Part shown: piece by piece, positions 1 to 5,962 of the stretch
How the letters are laid out: every line of letters starts with the position of its first letter
Position numbering within the stretch: the stretch's first letter is position 1
Origin: Pseudobutyrivibrio sp. UBA1225
Lineage (GTDB): Bacteria; Bacillota; Clostridia; Lachnospirales; Lachnospiraceae
Direction of reading: 5' to 3'
DNA: 8,841 nt
Assembly: GCA_002309345.1 (NCBI GenBank)
Contig: DBWZ01000041.1
Coordinates: 7,574 to 16,414, forward strand
Made by a program: the position numbers and the translations under genes
The notes under the pieces: model-generated
What the model saw: only the letters and a program-made list of their open reading frames with translations
What the model was told of the DNA's origin: nothing
Databases searched by the model: none

Positions 1-616
1 CAGAACTATTTCTAATTATGTTTTTCTTTGCAAACAAGTCAGCCAATGGTTTATTATTCTCTTCATAATCAACTATAAATGCATCCTGAGCTTTTAAAAC
101 ACTTTGTTCCCATTTACCTATTGCGCTAATTTGAAATTTCAATTCACTCCTATCATACCTATCATAATATTTTTTTCCGTCCCCTTTCCTTTTCTCAAGA
201 GCATCAATTACTTGCTGAATTTTTTCAATATTGACTTCATTCATCTTAATAAAGGAATCAATTTTCTTTTCTTCCTCTTTTTCGTTCATTTTGTAATCTT
301 CAGATTTTTCTTTTTTCCTTTTCTCTATTTTTTCTTTTATACCCTTCAAAATAATTTGGTTTGATCCAATATGCTTCTTTATTAAATCCAAACGATAAGA
401 ATAAAAGTCTCTTACTTCATCATCATTTAATTCTTCATTAAAACTATCTCTTGACGATATTTTATTATCTTCTCTAGCTTTTCGATTCGTAGTTACTGGA
501 TTTTGCTCTAATTCTTCTCGTCCTCTGTTGAGACCTTTTCTAACTCGCTTCAAAGAATCTTGTGCCAACATTAACTCACTCCTTTTTGCGCTCCTCTTTT
601 CGCCTTTAATTGCCAT
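1..616 (-). CDS. lysine/glutamate-rich helical protein of unknown function, C-terminus cut by window edge
   Basis: An open frame runs leftward from an ATG at 616-614 to the window edge with no stop, giving about 205 residues; the C-terminus is missing. The start follows an excellent ribosome binding site (AGGAGG, eight bases before the ATG). I do not recognise the family. The N-terminal 60 residues are basic and look disordered (start MAIKGEKRSAKR); from about residue 62 the protein is a run of predicted charged helices, probably coiled coil, with many K and E. A stretch around residues 100-145 follows the same spaced pattern (basic segment, acidic residues, then I..., N...I, ...VI...E) seen in the genes at 945-1889 and 3115-3600, suggesting distant relation. 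No signal peptide or membrane segment is visible. It has its own upstream promoter-like element and lies behind a terminator, so it is probably transcribed alone. Codon use is extremely AT-rich. Confidence 0.85.
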   Translation of the reverse strand, partial: MAIKGEKRSAKRSELMLAQDSLKRVRKGLNRGREELEQNPVTTNRKAREDNKISSRDSFNEELNDDEVRDFYSYRLDLIKKHIGSNQIILKGIKEKIEKRKKEKSEDYKMNEKEEEKKIDSFIKMNEVNIEKIQQVIDALEKRKGDGKKYYDRYDRSELKFQISAIGKWEQSVLKAQDAFIVDYEENNKPLADLFAKKNIIRNSS

Positions 617-692
617 AATGTACTCCTCCTGTCCTTTCTTTATCTCCCCGAATAATTTACAAATTAATCTATTCAGAGCCTTCTAATTAAAA

Positions 693-743
693 TTATTAGA
701 GACCCCTTTTATATATTTCAAAAAAATTTTTTATTTTTTTCCA
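693..743 (-). promoter_or_regulatory. candidate promoter of the leftmost gene, with A-tract element
   Basis: On the minus strand TGGAAAAAAA (743 to 734) is followed 13 bases later by TGAAATATATAAAAGGGG, matching the bipartite element seen before other leftward genes in this window. A more conventional reading is also present: TTGAAA (721-716), a 17-base spacer and TAATAA (698-693). I cannot say which is used. The element lies about 80-130 bases before the ATG at 616. Confidence 0.45.
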
Positions 744-766
744 AATACACAAATCTTATTAACTGC

Positions 767-814
767 AAAAAATCCTTCCGCCATCCGCGAAATTGCGGAT
801 AGTAGAAGGATTTT
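767..814 (-). terminator. intrinsic terminator of the gene at 945-1889
   Basis: A hairpin: AATCCTTC (771-778) pairs with GAAGGATT (805-812), and an inner stem ATCCGC (783-788) pairs with GCGGAT (795-800). Read on the minus strand it is followed by a run of six T (772 to 767). It lies about 130 bases past the stop codon of the gene to its right. The plus-strand side has only a four-T run, so termination should mainly serve leftward transcription. The bases between 815 and 944 hold nothing else I can support apart from two TGCTAAA direct copies on the minus strand near 900-925. Confidence 0.75.
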
Positions 815-944
815 GCTTGTAATAATAAAATTGTCAATTTGAAAGAATTTTAATTAAAAAGCACATAATAAATTCGCTCTCAATGCTGTTGATATTATGC
901 TGATTTAGCAATATTTTAGCATAGAACCAGAGGGTGTATTCCGT

Positions 945-1889
945 CTAGCGCGGTTTTGCTATTCTCAATAAGCTGCCAGGATTCTCCGAGTCGCTAATAG
1001 TCGCTTTATTTAAATTGTCGCTCGAAACAGAATAAGTCTTCTTACTCGATTTTTGTGGCGGGAAACTACACAACTCTTCAACTTCTAAACGGCGTAATAA
1101 TCTATCATCTAGCGTTCTTATCATTTTCCTAAGTTTTGTTTCACTGACCTCTCTCATATAATCATTAGCCACAAAGTTAAATACGTCCTGTAAAGTATTT
1201 GAAAAATCATGTTTTTCTGCATGAGATAGTTTTTTCTTTAAATATATTCTTTTATATGATTTTATGTTTTCAGCAATTATTTTATATTGATTATGCATAT
1301 CTTCTATCATTTTAAATTGCTTGATAGATTTCCAAAGCAATTCACCCCAAAAATAACTATCCCCGAAATCTGACTTCCTAATGTTGTAACATTTTTTTCT
1401 CATACTAGCAATAAGTTGATCATTTTTCATATATTCAGCCTCATTATTTTCTATAGTTTCCATAATTATATCAATTAATTTGATTACATTTTTTGCTCTA
1501 GCTTTTTCATACTTTTTCTCTGCCTTTCCACTTAAAATACTCTTTATTTCCTTTGTATCTTCTTTTGGATCCAATAGATTCAATTGATCGCGTAATTTTT
1601 CGAAATTTAATTTTCGGTGTCTCATACTATAATAATTATTTTTAGACAATTTAATTATCTCTTTATAGTCGTCAGTTGTTTTATACTTTTTTTCATTTAA
1701 TCTATCATAATAATTAATCTCAATCTGTACCTGCGCTAAATTACCATCCAACTCCTTAATTTTCCTATTGTATAAATCAACTATGTCACTGTTATCCTTT
1801 GATAATCTAAGTAATTTTTTTAGCCACAGTTTCCTGTTACCATCTCCAACTTGCATACCTTTCCTGTTTTTTTTCGGATCTTTTGCCAT
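945..1889 (-). CDS. charged helical protein of unknown function, 314 residues
   Basis: ATG at 1889-1887 is preceded by GAGGAG at nine bases; the frame ends at a TAG at 947-945. I do not recognise the family. The first 25 residues are strongly basic (start MAKDPKKNRKG). Residues about 30-130 and 140-260 are predicted long charged helices rich in K, E, N and Y, probably coiled-coil bundles. The last 35 residues are serine- and lysine-rich and likely disordered, ending LLRIAKPR. No signal peptide or transmembrane helix is visible. A segment near residues 65-105 shares a pattern with the gene at 1-616 (a YK..(D/E) stretch, then I......N, then L...L), so the two may be diverged relatives. The gene is bracketed by its own terminator on the left (767-814) and a terminator plus promoter-like element on the right, so it looks monocistronic. 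Base composition is as AT-rich as its left neighbour and visibly lower in GC than the cyclase gene at 7340-8629. Confidence 0.88.
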   Translation of the reverse strand: MAKDPKKNRKGMQVGDGNRKLWLKKLLRLSKDNSDIVDLYNRKIKELDGNLAQVQIEINYYDRLNEKKYKTTDDYKEIIKLSKNNYYSMRHRKLNFEKLRDQLNLLDPKEDTKEIKSILSGKAEKKYEKARAKNVIKLIDIIMETIENNEAEYMKNDQLIASMRKKCYNIRKSDFGDSYFWGELLWKSIKQFKMIEDMHNQYKIIAENIKSYKRIYLKKKLSHAEKHDFSNTLQDVFNFVANDYMREVSETKLRKMIRTLDDRLLRRLEVEELCSFPPQKSSKKTYSVSSDNLNKATISDSENPGSLLRIAKPR

Positions 1890-1951
1890 ATTCTTATACT
1901 CCTCTTTCTTATACCTTTATTTGTTCCTCAAATTATGTCCCTATCAATTGC

Positions 1952-1992
1952 CTTTCTATTTACTATTCACGAAAATTTTCAATTTTTTTCCA
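1952..1992 (-). promoter_or_regulatory. candidate promoter of the 945-1889 gene, bipartite AT-rich element
   Basis: On the minus strand TGGAAAAAAA (1992 to 1983), a 13-base spacer, then TGAATAGTAAATAGAAAG (1969 to 1952). The downstream box matches the one before the gene at 3624-4112 in 16 of 18 positions and the spacer differs by one base. No good TTGACA/TATAAT pair is present here, which makes this element the best candidate for the start signal. It begins within ten bases of the end of the preceding terminator's T run. Confidence 0.5.
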
Positions 1993-2006
1993 TTTCTAGC
2001 AAAAAA
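1976..2006 (-). repeat. 31-base dispersed repeat, copy 1
   Basis: Read on the minus strand, this stretch (six T, then GCTAGAAATGG, then seven A, then TTGAAAA) matches the plus strand at 7096-7126 in 29 of 31 positions, so the two copies are inverted relative to each other about 5.1 kb apart. It overlaps the T run of the terminator at 2001-2044 and the A tract of the promoter-like element. Confidence 0.7.
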
Positions 2007-2044
2007 TAGTAGACAAATCTCCAATCGGAAATTTGTCTACTATT
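2001..2044 (-). terminator. intrinsic terminator of the operon ending at 2098
   Basis: AATAGTAGACAAAT (2006-2019) is the inverse complement of ATTTGTCTACTATT at 2031-2044, with a loop of about 11 bases (CTCCAATCGGA). On the minus strand the stem is followed by six T (2006 to 2001). It lies about 55 bases past the stop codon of the gene at 2098-2535 and is the only clear terminator leftward of 4112, supporting a four-gene transcript. Confidence 0.85.
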
Positions 2045-2097
2045 ACAATTTCTCAACATATACGTATAATTATTACATATATCTACATCTAATTCTG

Positions 2098-2535
2098 TTA
2101 ACGAAAACGTCCACGTTTACCATTGTTATAATCACCTTCAGGACCATGCTTTCGTTTCAAATTGCCATTAGAAGTTAGTCCATTTTTTCCATTATAATTT
2201 TCTCGATTAATTATATCAATATGCTTCTGTTCCACATTAGAGCTATTCTCATATATTGACGAGTAACTACTGCCTGTAGAAGAATAATCCATCATTTCCA
2301 AGTTGTTCGTTTGATTGTTTACACCAACCGCCCTATCCCCTTGGTTGTCCATTTGGATATCCACAGTATTAATAATTTCTCCATTTGCCGCCAATTCATC
2401 CATTACCGCTTCCTCAGATGACTCTACCTCCGATAACTCTTCCTCTATTATCGGAGATAATGTTTGTCTAAACTGATTCTGACGATTATTTCTTTCCTGA
2501 AACCCTCTGATATTGTTATTATTAAGTCCTGGCAT
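2098..2535 (-). CDS. disordered, Asn/Ser/Glu-rich protein with a basic C-terminal tail, 145 residues
   Basis: The start is set at the ATG at 2535-2533, which has GGAGG seven bases upstream; a TTG seven codons further out has no binding site and the GGAGG would lie inside its coding sequence. Unrecognised. The composition is low complexity: an N-terminal asparagine/glutamine-rich part (PGLNNNN), an acidic part near residues 30-50 (EEELSEVESSEE), a serine/tyrosine stretch near 90-105, and a C-terminal tail with two basic clusters (KRKHG and GKRGRFR) about eight to ten residues apart. The whole is predicted to be unfolded; there is no signal peptide or membrane segment. It is last in the run of leftward genes starting at 4112, 77 bases after the preceding gene. 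Its charge layout (acidic middle, basic end) could suit a partner- or nucleic-acid-binding linker protein, but that is inference. Confidence 0.75.
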   Translation of the reverse strand: MPGLNNNNIRGFQERNNRQNQFRQTLSPIIEEELSEVESSEEAVMDELAANGEIINTVDIQMDNQGDRAVGVNNQTNNLEMMDYSSTGSSYSSIYENSSNVEQKHIDIINRENYNGKNGLTSNGNLKRKHGPEGDYNNGKRGRFR

Positions 2536-2612
2536 AATAATCCCTCCTTCTTTCAATACACTGCTACAACTTCTTGCGAGAATAAGCTGGAATATCCCCT
2601 AAGAATCTATCT

Positions 2613-3026
2613 TCACGCTTCAACAACATCGCTCAGTGCCAGATGAAATATCTTGTCATCAAATTCCTGTTCCTCGATATTCTTTGCGATATCGTATACA
2701 GCTTTAGCGCGCTTTCTCAACTCTTCAGAAATCTTCTTCCTGCTAATTAAGAAAGTTTTCGCTCTTCTTTCTTTGCATGTTTTTATAAACTCTTCTGCGC
2801 GGAATCTAGCCTCTTCCAATTCTTCTAGCTTGCTCTTTTGTGCTTTGCTATCTGATACTTCGAGATCATCAATTCCAGACTCAAAATTATAGGTTATCTC
2901 CATCTCGATTTCCTCGAGAAATGCCTCAAAAATCTTGATGGATTCTTTATCTAATTTCTTTGTATCGCATGCATTTTTAGCTGCTCCTATGGGATTTTTG
3001 ATAATCCATTTTATTATTCGTTTCAT
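2613..3026 (-). CDS. small helical protein with amphipathic N-terminus, unknown function, 137 residues
   Basis: ATG at 3026-3024 follows GAGG at about eight bases. I do not recognise the family. The first 19 residues (MKRIIKWIIKNPIGAAKNA) form a cationic, hydrophobic segment that could be an amphipathic membrane-surface helix or a weak signal anchor; it is not a typical cleavable signal. The remainder is charged helix, with a likely coiled coil from about residue 45 to 85 (KSKLEELEEARFRAEEF) and a second helix around 95-120. A single cysteine near residue 20 and one near 84 are present. It lies 88 bases after the gene at 3115-3600 with no terminator between them, so it is probably co-transcribed; the gap contains only a weak five-base-pair hairpin (TCCTG/CAGGA) near 3100. 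Confidence 0.8.
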   Translation of the reverse strand: MKRIIKWIIKNPIGAAKNACDTKKLDKESIKIFEAFLEEIEMEITYNFESGIDDLEVSDSKAQKSKLEELEEARFRAEEFIKTCKERRAKTFLISRKKISEELRKRAKAVYDIAKNIEEQEFDDKIFHLALSDVVEA

Positions 3027-3114
3027 AAAAAATTCCTCGCTTGTATTGATAATACCAACACATTTCTAGTTACTCTTTCCGCCAACTTTTTGACTCCTGA
3101 CGCAGGAAAGCAAA

Positions 3115-3600
3115 TTATTCAGGTTGCTCCTGCATTCTAGTTGACAGCCTGCGTACGCCCTTCAAGCGGCTTATGAAGCTTCTGCAACGCGCATTGATAT
3201 CATCCACATAATCGGGGATACTGCTTGCGCTTGGTGTATCAATAGCCTGAGCGTTCAATCTGCGGTTAATGTCCTGCTCGTATTCTGTAGTCGGATATGT
3301 ATTTAAAAGAATTCTATTGTTAACTCTTATATTTTCCTCTGCTGTTTTGATGACGCCACGCAACGTATCGATTGATGTTTGGAAGCTTCCCACCATTGCC
3401 TTAATCTGTTTCTCGTTTTGTGGGTTCTTATGATGTAACAGATTACGCTGTGCCACCAAGTAGGCTCGAATCCTTTTACGTGCACGAGAATCGATATCTC
3501 GCTGCAAATTATTTGCTGTATCTACGCTTTTACAAATTCTTTCGCGTCGTGTATGAATTTCATTGGCATAAGCCTCTGTTTCGTATTTCTTTTTTGCCAT
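3115..3600 (-). CDS. helical protein, distant paralogue of the adjacent 3624-4112 product, 161 residues
   Basis: ATG at 3600-3598 with AGGA nine bases upstream. Unrecognised, but aligned by eye with the upstream neighbour it shows the same length (161 and 162 residues) and a shared core: here residues about 72-93 read FQTSIDTLRGVIKTAEENI and the neighbour has YQREIHSWEDTIELAKTNI, followed in both by N, a proline-containing turn, another helix, and a V.DIN motif about 40 residues further (DYVDDIN here, VIVHDIN there). The N-terminal half is basic helix. The C-terminal end is basic then acidic (RRLSTRMQEQPE). No membrane or signal segment. The 23-base gap to the upstream gene and the absence of any promoter in it mark an operon. 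Cytoplasmic, structural or adaptor role is a guess. Confidence 0.85.
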   Translation of the reverse strand: MAKKKYETEAYANEIHTRRERICKSVDTANNLQRDIDSRARKRIRAYLVAQRNLLHHKNPQNEKQIKAMVGSFQTSIDTLRGVIKTAEENIRVNNRILLNTYPTTEYEQDINRRLNAQAIDTPSASSIPDYVDDINARCRSFISRLKGVRRLSTRMQEQPE

Positions 3601-3623
3601 TTCTAGTTTTCCTATAGTTCTAT

Positions 3624-4112
3624 TTAGTCCATTACTTTTGCTGTTCGTTTGCTGGGTGTTTCACTTCTAGTGATAGCCACAAAATCAAGATGGGTCATGA
3701 TGTTATTGTGATCTTCGTTTATGTCGTGCACAATAACTGGCATCACCCCACGCATCTCATAATCCTGATGTTTAACCATAGATTCGATTTTCTCTGCACG
3801 CTCGTCGCTCATACTAGGATTCTTCATTGCTGCCTTAATCAGGTAACTGTTACGCTCGATATTGGTCTTTGCCAATTCTATCGTATCCTCCCAGCTGTGG
3901 ATCTCGCGCTGATAGCAGCGTATGATTCTATTACCGATATCACCGTTCAGTCTGTTGATATGATTAATAGTGTCACGGATAAAACCGTGATATGTGTTGA
4001 TTCTTTCTTCAGCATGCTCGATGATGGATTCATTATTGATGACAGATTCCTTTAATTTAAGCATGGCGTTTTTCATTGCATCGTGAATGTTAATTCTTTC
4101 TACCTCTGGCAT
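3624..4112 (-). CDS. helical protein, first gene of a probable four-gene operon, 162 residues
   Basis: ATG at 4112-4110 follows a strong AAAGGAG at about six bases. I do not recognise the family. Residues about 10-60 and 65-110 are predicted helices with regularly spaced I/N residues (helix I: KLKESVINNESIIEHAEERI; helix II includes YQREIHSWEDTIELAKTNI), then a DERAEKIESM helix and a C-terminal part with the VIVHDIN motif shared with the next gene. A single tryptophan falls near residue 74 in the W-E-D triplet; the gene at 1-616 has a comparable W-E-Q in a similar helix. Divergently transcribed from the gene at 4325-4888, sharing a 212-base intergenic region that carries promoter candidates for both. 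Likely leads the transcript covering 3115-3600, 2613-3026 and 2098-2535, which ends at the terminator at 2001-2044. Confidence 0.87.
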   Translation of the reverse strand: MPEVERINIHDAMKNAMLKLKESVINNESIIEHAEERINTYHGFIRDTINHINRLNGDIGNRIIRCYQREIHSWEDTIELAKTNIERNSYLIKAAMKNPSMSDERAEKIESMVKHQDYEMRGVMPVIVHDINEDHNNIMTHLDFVAITRSETPSKRTAKVMD

Positions 4113-4164
4113 TTTCTCTCCTTTGACTCATCGCGTTTATTTACTGATATTTTTCTTTCTGTAT

Positions 4165-4206
4165 CTCTCTATTTATTATTCAATAAAATGTAGGTGTTTT
4201 TTTCCA
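4165..4206 (-). promoter_or_regulatory. candidate promoter of the four-gene operon, bipartite AT-rich element
   Basis: On the minus strand TGGAAAAAAA (4206 to 4197), a 14-base spacer, then TGAATAATAAATAGAGAG (4182 to 4165), about 55 bases before the ATG at 4112. This is the closest match to the element before the gene at 945-1889. An overlapping conventional reading also exists (TTGAAA, 17 bases, TACATT). Confidence 0.5.
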
Positions 4207-4257
4207 ATTTTTCAAAAAAAATACAGAATTTTTCCTTACTAAATGCAAATGGACTAT

Positions 4258-4285
4258 TTATACTCTTATTTGGTTCAGGTATAAT
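4258..4285 (+). promoter_or_regulatory. candidate promoter of the plus-strand gene
   Basis: A perfect -10 box TATAAT lies at 4280-4285, with a poor -35 (TTATAC at 4258-4263, spacer 16). It is about 40 bases before the ATG at 4325. The weak -35 suggests a need for an activator or another upstream element. Confidence 0.5.
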
Positions 4286-4324
4286 CAGAATGTAAGCGTA
4301 TTGAGTGCAACAGGGGAGTATACC

Positions 4325-4888
4325 ATGCAAGATATTTTCAAGTCTATTAGCAAAGAGCAGTTATTAGATAATCTGTATATTCATACCACCAAGAAATTCC
4401 CACACAAACCCAGTCAATCTTCTACAGTTCCATACATTGTCGATTTTTTCGATTACAGTGGTATGCTGTATTATTTTAAGGATGGTATACGAGCTGATTT
4501 AACAGGCGATGTGCCTGCACATTTTGATATTACAGTTGACGATGTGATTGAAGCTGTAAATAGAAATACTTCCGATGATTTATTGGTATTTCCGACAGTG
4601 CGGATGAGCGTATACAAATTATTCGATAAAAATGGAGATAGTGTTGAGCGAATCTTACTCAATAGAGATAAGCTTGTCACCTATCTTAGAACTATGGATG
4701 ATGGCTTTGGTTTACTTATATATCCTGCCAAGCCAAACTTATGGTTTATAGTTGTAGATACTATTGAGGAAGATAACGAACTTAGAAGAAAGGATCTTGC
4801 CTTTATACAACAATCTAGTTCTTGTGATATTTCATTTTTCTACAAGCTAGATTCATTTGGATCCATAGAGAAACTGACTCTATCATAG
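4325..4888 (+). CDS. unknown protein, 187 residues, weak resemblance to DUF5688/DUF1444-type folds
   Basis: The start is the ATG at 4325, preceded by GGGGAG six bases upstream; an in-frame TTG at 4301 would place that site inside the gene. It is the only plus-strand gene in the cluster, divergent from the operon at 4112 and convergent with the gene at 5026-5925. I do not recognise it firmly. It is a mixed alpha/beta protein, unlike its helical neighbours: strands around residues 42-55 (FDYSGMLYYF), a helix with the sequence ITVDDVIEAVNRNT near 68-81, then alternating strands (SVYKLFDKNGDSVERILLN; FGLLIYP; LWFIVVD). The helix ending in ..A..NT followed by strands that describe a LL.yP / iv.D pattern recalls proteins of the DUF5688/DUF1444 type, which are of unknown function; this is a memory-based resemblance, not a search result. 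No signal peptide or membrane helix. It has its own promoter and terminator. Confidence 0.85.
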   Translation: MQDIFKSISKEQLLDNLYIHTTKKFPHKPSQSSTVPYIVDFFDYSGMLYYFKDGIRADLTGDVPAHFDITVDDVIEAVNRNTSDDLLVFPTVRMSVYKLFDKNGDSVERILLNRDKLVTYLRTMDDGFGLLIYPAKPNLWFIVVDTIEEDNELRRKDLAFIQQSSSCDISFFYKLDSFGSIEKLTLS

Positions 4889-4899
4889 ATTACAAACAT

Positions 4900-4988
4900 A
4901 AAAATAGCACTCTTCCGCTACTAGTTTCCTTGTTGATATGTGTCCAAGATTCTGGGTACATACCATTTAGCGGAAGGGTGTTATTTTT
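4900..4988 (+). terminator. long-armed terminator between convergent genes
   Basis: A 21-base arm at 4900-4920 pairs with 4968-4988 and runs into a T-rich stretch on both strands. In plus-strand RNA all 21 positions can pair (two as G-U); in minus-strand RNA the same two positions are A-C mismatches, so the structure favours the plus-strand gene, though it can still serve the gene ending at 5026. The 47-base loop holds a second stem (4937-4945 with 4954-4962), again completed by two G-U pairs in the plus sense only. Confidence 0.8.
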
Positions 4989-5025
4989 ATTTAATATTAT
5001 AAATTAATGCTCTGCAAAAATCGTC

Positions 5026-5925
5026 CTAATTGAACATTATCTCTAGATAAGGGTTGTCCTCTACATCTGTTCCGAATCTTACGATTTCACGCACATCATC
5101 CTTTGTGATGACATTCTGAAATTTGTATAACATTTTCGAAGCAGTACTAGGATTGATATGTTTACTACCATCTGGATTTTCTATTACATACTTGGCGCAC
5201 CTTTCGTCGCTTGTAGCATGACTCAATACTCGCTCGTCAGACAAATACTTGTAGAACGGAACGAATCCATCATGGCAATCCATCGCCCAATATCTAAATA
5301 CAATCTTAAGTAGAGGATGCGCATTCTCAAGCTTATCTATTAACTTCTTGCTCAAGTGTCTGCACTCTGCATCTACCTTGTCAATTATTGCTTCTTCAAA
5401 GCCTCCGGCCTCGTCTGGGATGTCGCGTTGGGTATTTACATACATATTGTCATCCATATCATCTACGGATGTGAACAGAACCATCTTTCCGTTGGTTCCG
5501 TAGTAGGTTACGTCACCATTTTTATTTCTAGCAGTTGAGACAAGATGATCATAATCTGTCTCCTTACTGCGTGCATACGCTTGTCTTCCTGTAGTTAAGA
5601 TAAACTTTGTTACATATGCTTCAAATGGTAATGTACCATCATATGGTTTACGATATTTAATTTTCTGGTATGCATCCATGCAATAAAACAGCAAAGCATC
5701 AAGCTCATCTCGACTGAATGTCTCGTACAAGTGACGCTTGTCGCGGATTCTAGCAGCTGCTACATTTGCACAGGTAAAATATACTAGAGCATCGTCCTCT
5801 TCGTACATTTCTCTTATCTGTTGATTTGCTTCTTCTACACTACTAATACCTATAGCGCTATAGGCCACATCGCTATTGTTGAACCCACTCCCCTCTTTCG
5901 TTGCTTTGATTACAATTTTTTCCAT
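5026..5925 (-). CDS. putative divergent sigma-70-like transcription factor, 299 residues
   Basis: ATG at 5925-5923 has GAGG eleven bases upstream; another in-frame ATG at 5934 is too close to that site. The layout suggests a sigma-family protein. Residues about 73-125 resemble region 2: a helix (ELDALLFYCMDAYQKI), then PYDGTLPFEAYVTKFILTTGRQAYARSKE, matching the family pattern of a (F/Y)D...G.(F)..Y(L/V)...(I/A)......R. Residues about 175-275 resemble region 4: an acidic start, LSKKLIDKLENAHPLLKIVF, then a stretch ending HINPSTASKMLYKFQNV (256-272) that could be the recognition helix of a helix-turn-helix. Regions 1.2 and 3 are not recognisable, and an insert of about 45 residues with beta character separates the two parts. 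This is an interpretation of pattern, not a database match. It is the second gene of a pair with 5963-6898 (37-base gap), and the cluster contains repeated promoter-like elements it might read. It could instead be an unrelated helical DNA-binding or structural protein. Confidence 0.8.
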   Translation of the reverse strand: MEKIVIKATKEGSGFNNSDVAYSAIGISSVEEANQQIREMYEEDDALVYFTCANVAAARIRDKRHLYETFSRDELDALLFYCMDAYQKIKYRKPYDGTLPFEAYVTKFILTTGRQAYARSKETDYDHLVSTARNKNGDVTYYGTNGKMVLFTSVDDMDDNMYVNTQRDIPDEAGGFEEAIIDKVDAECRHLSKKLIDKLENAHPLLKIVFRYWAMDCHDGFVPFYKYLSDERVLSHATSDERCAKYVIENPDGSKHINPSTASKMLYKFQNVITKDDVREIVRFGTDVEDNPYLEIMFN

Positions 5926-5962
5926 AAATTTTCATATCCTCAATGTCATTTTTTCTCCCAGA

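Noticed and set aside
104..364. Plus-strand open frame rich in F, L and P
   Set aside because: It lies antisense to the well-supported leftmost gene and is the mirror of its AAA/GAA-rich codons; no ribosome binding site.
1768..2178. Plus-strand open frame of 136 codons crossing an intergenic region
   Set aside because: It runs antisense through the start of the 945-1889 gene, a promoter and a terminator hairpin; composition is that of antisense AT-rich DNA.
3690..4055. Plus-strand open frame of 121 codons
   Set aside because: Antisense to the operon gene at 3624-4112, which has a strong binding site and plausible protein; no start signal.
1..4112. CRISPR array or phage structural module
   Set aside because: No regularly spaced repeats and spacers; none of the helical proteins shows a recognisable phage motif.
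3624..4112. WXG100/ESX-type small helical secreted protein
   Set aside because: The tryptophan is in W-E-D, not W-x-G, the length is too great and there is no C-terminal export motif that I can identify.
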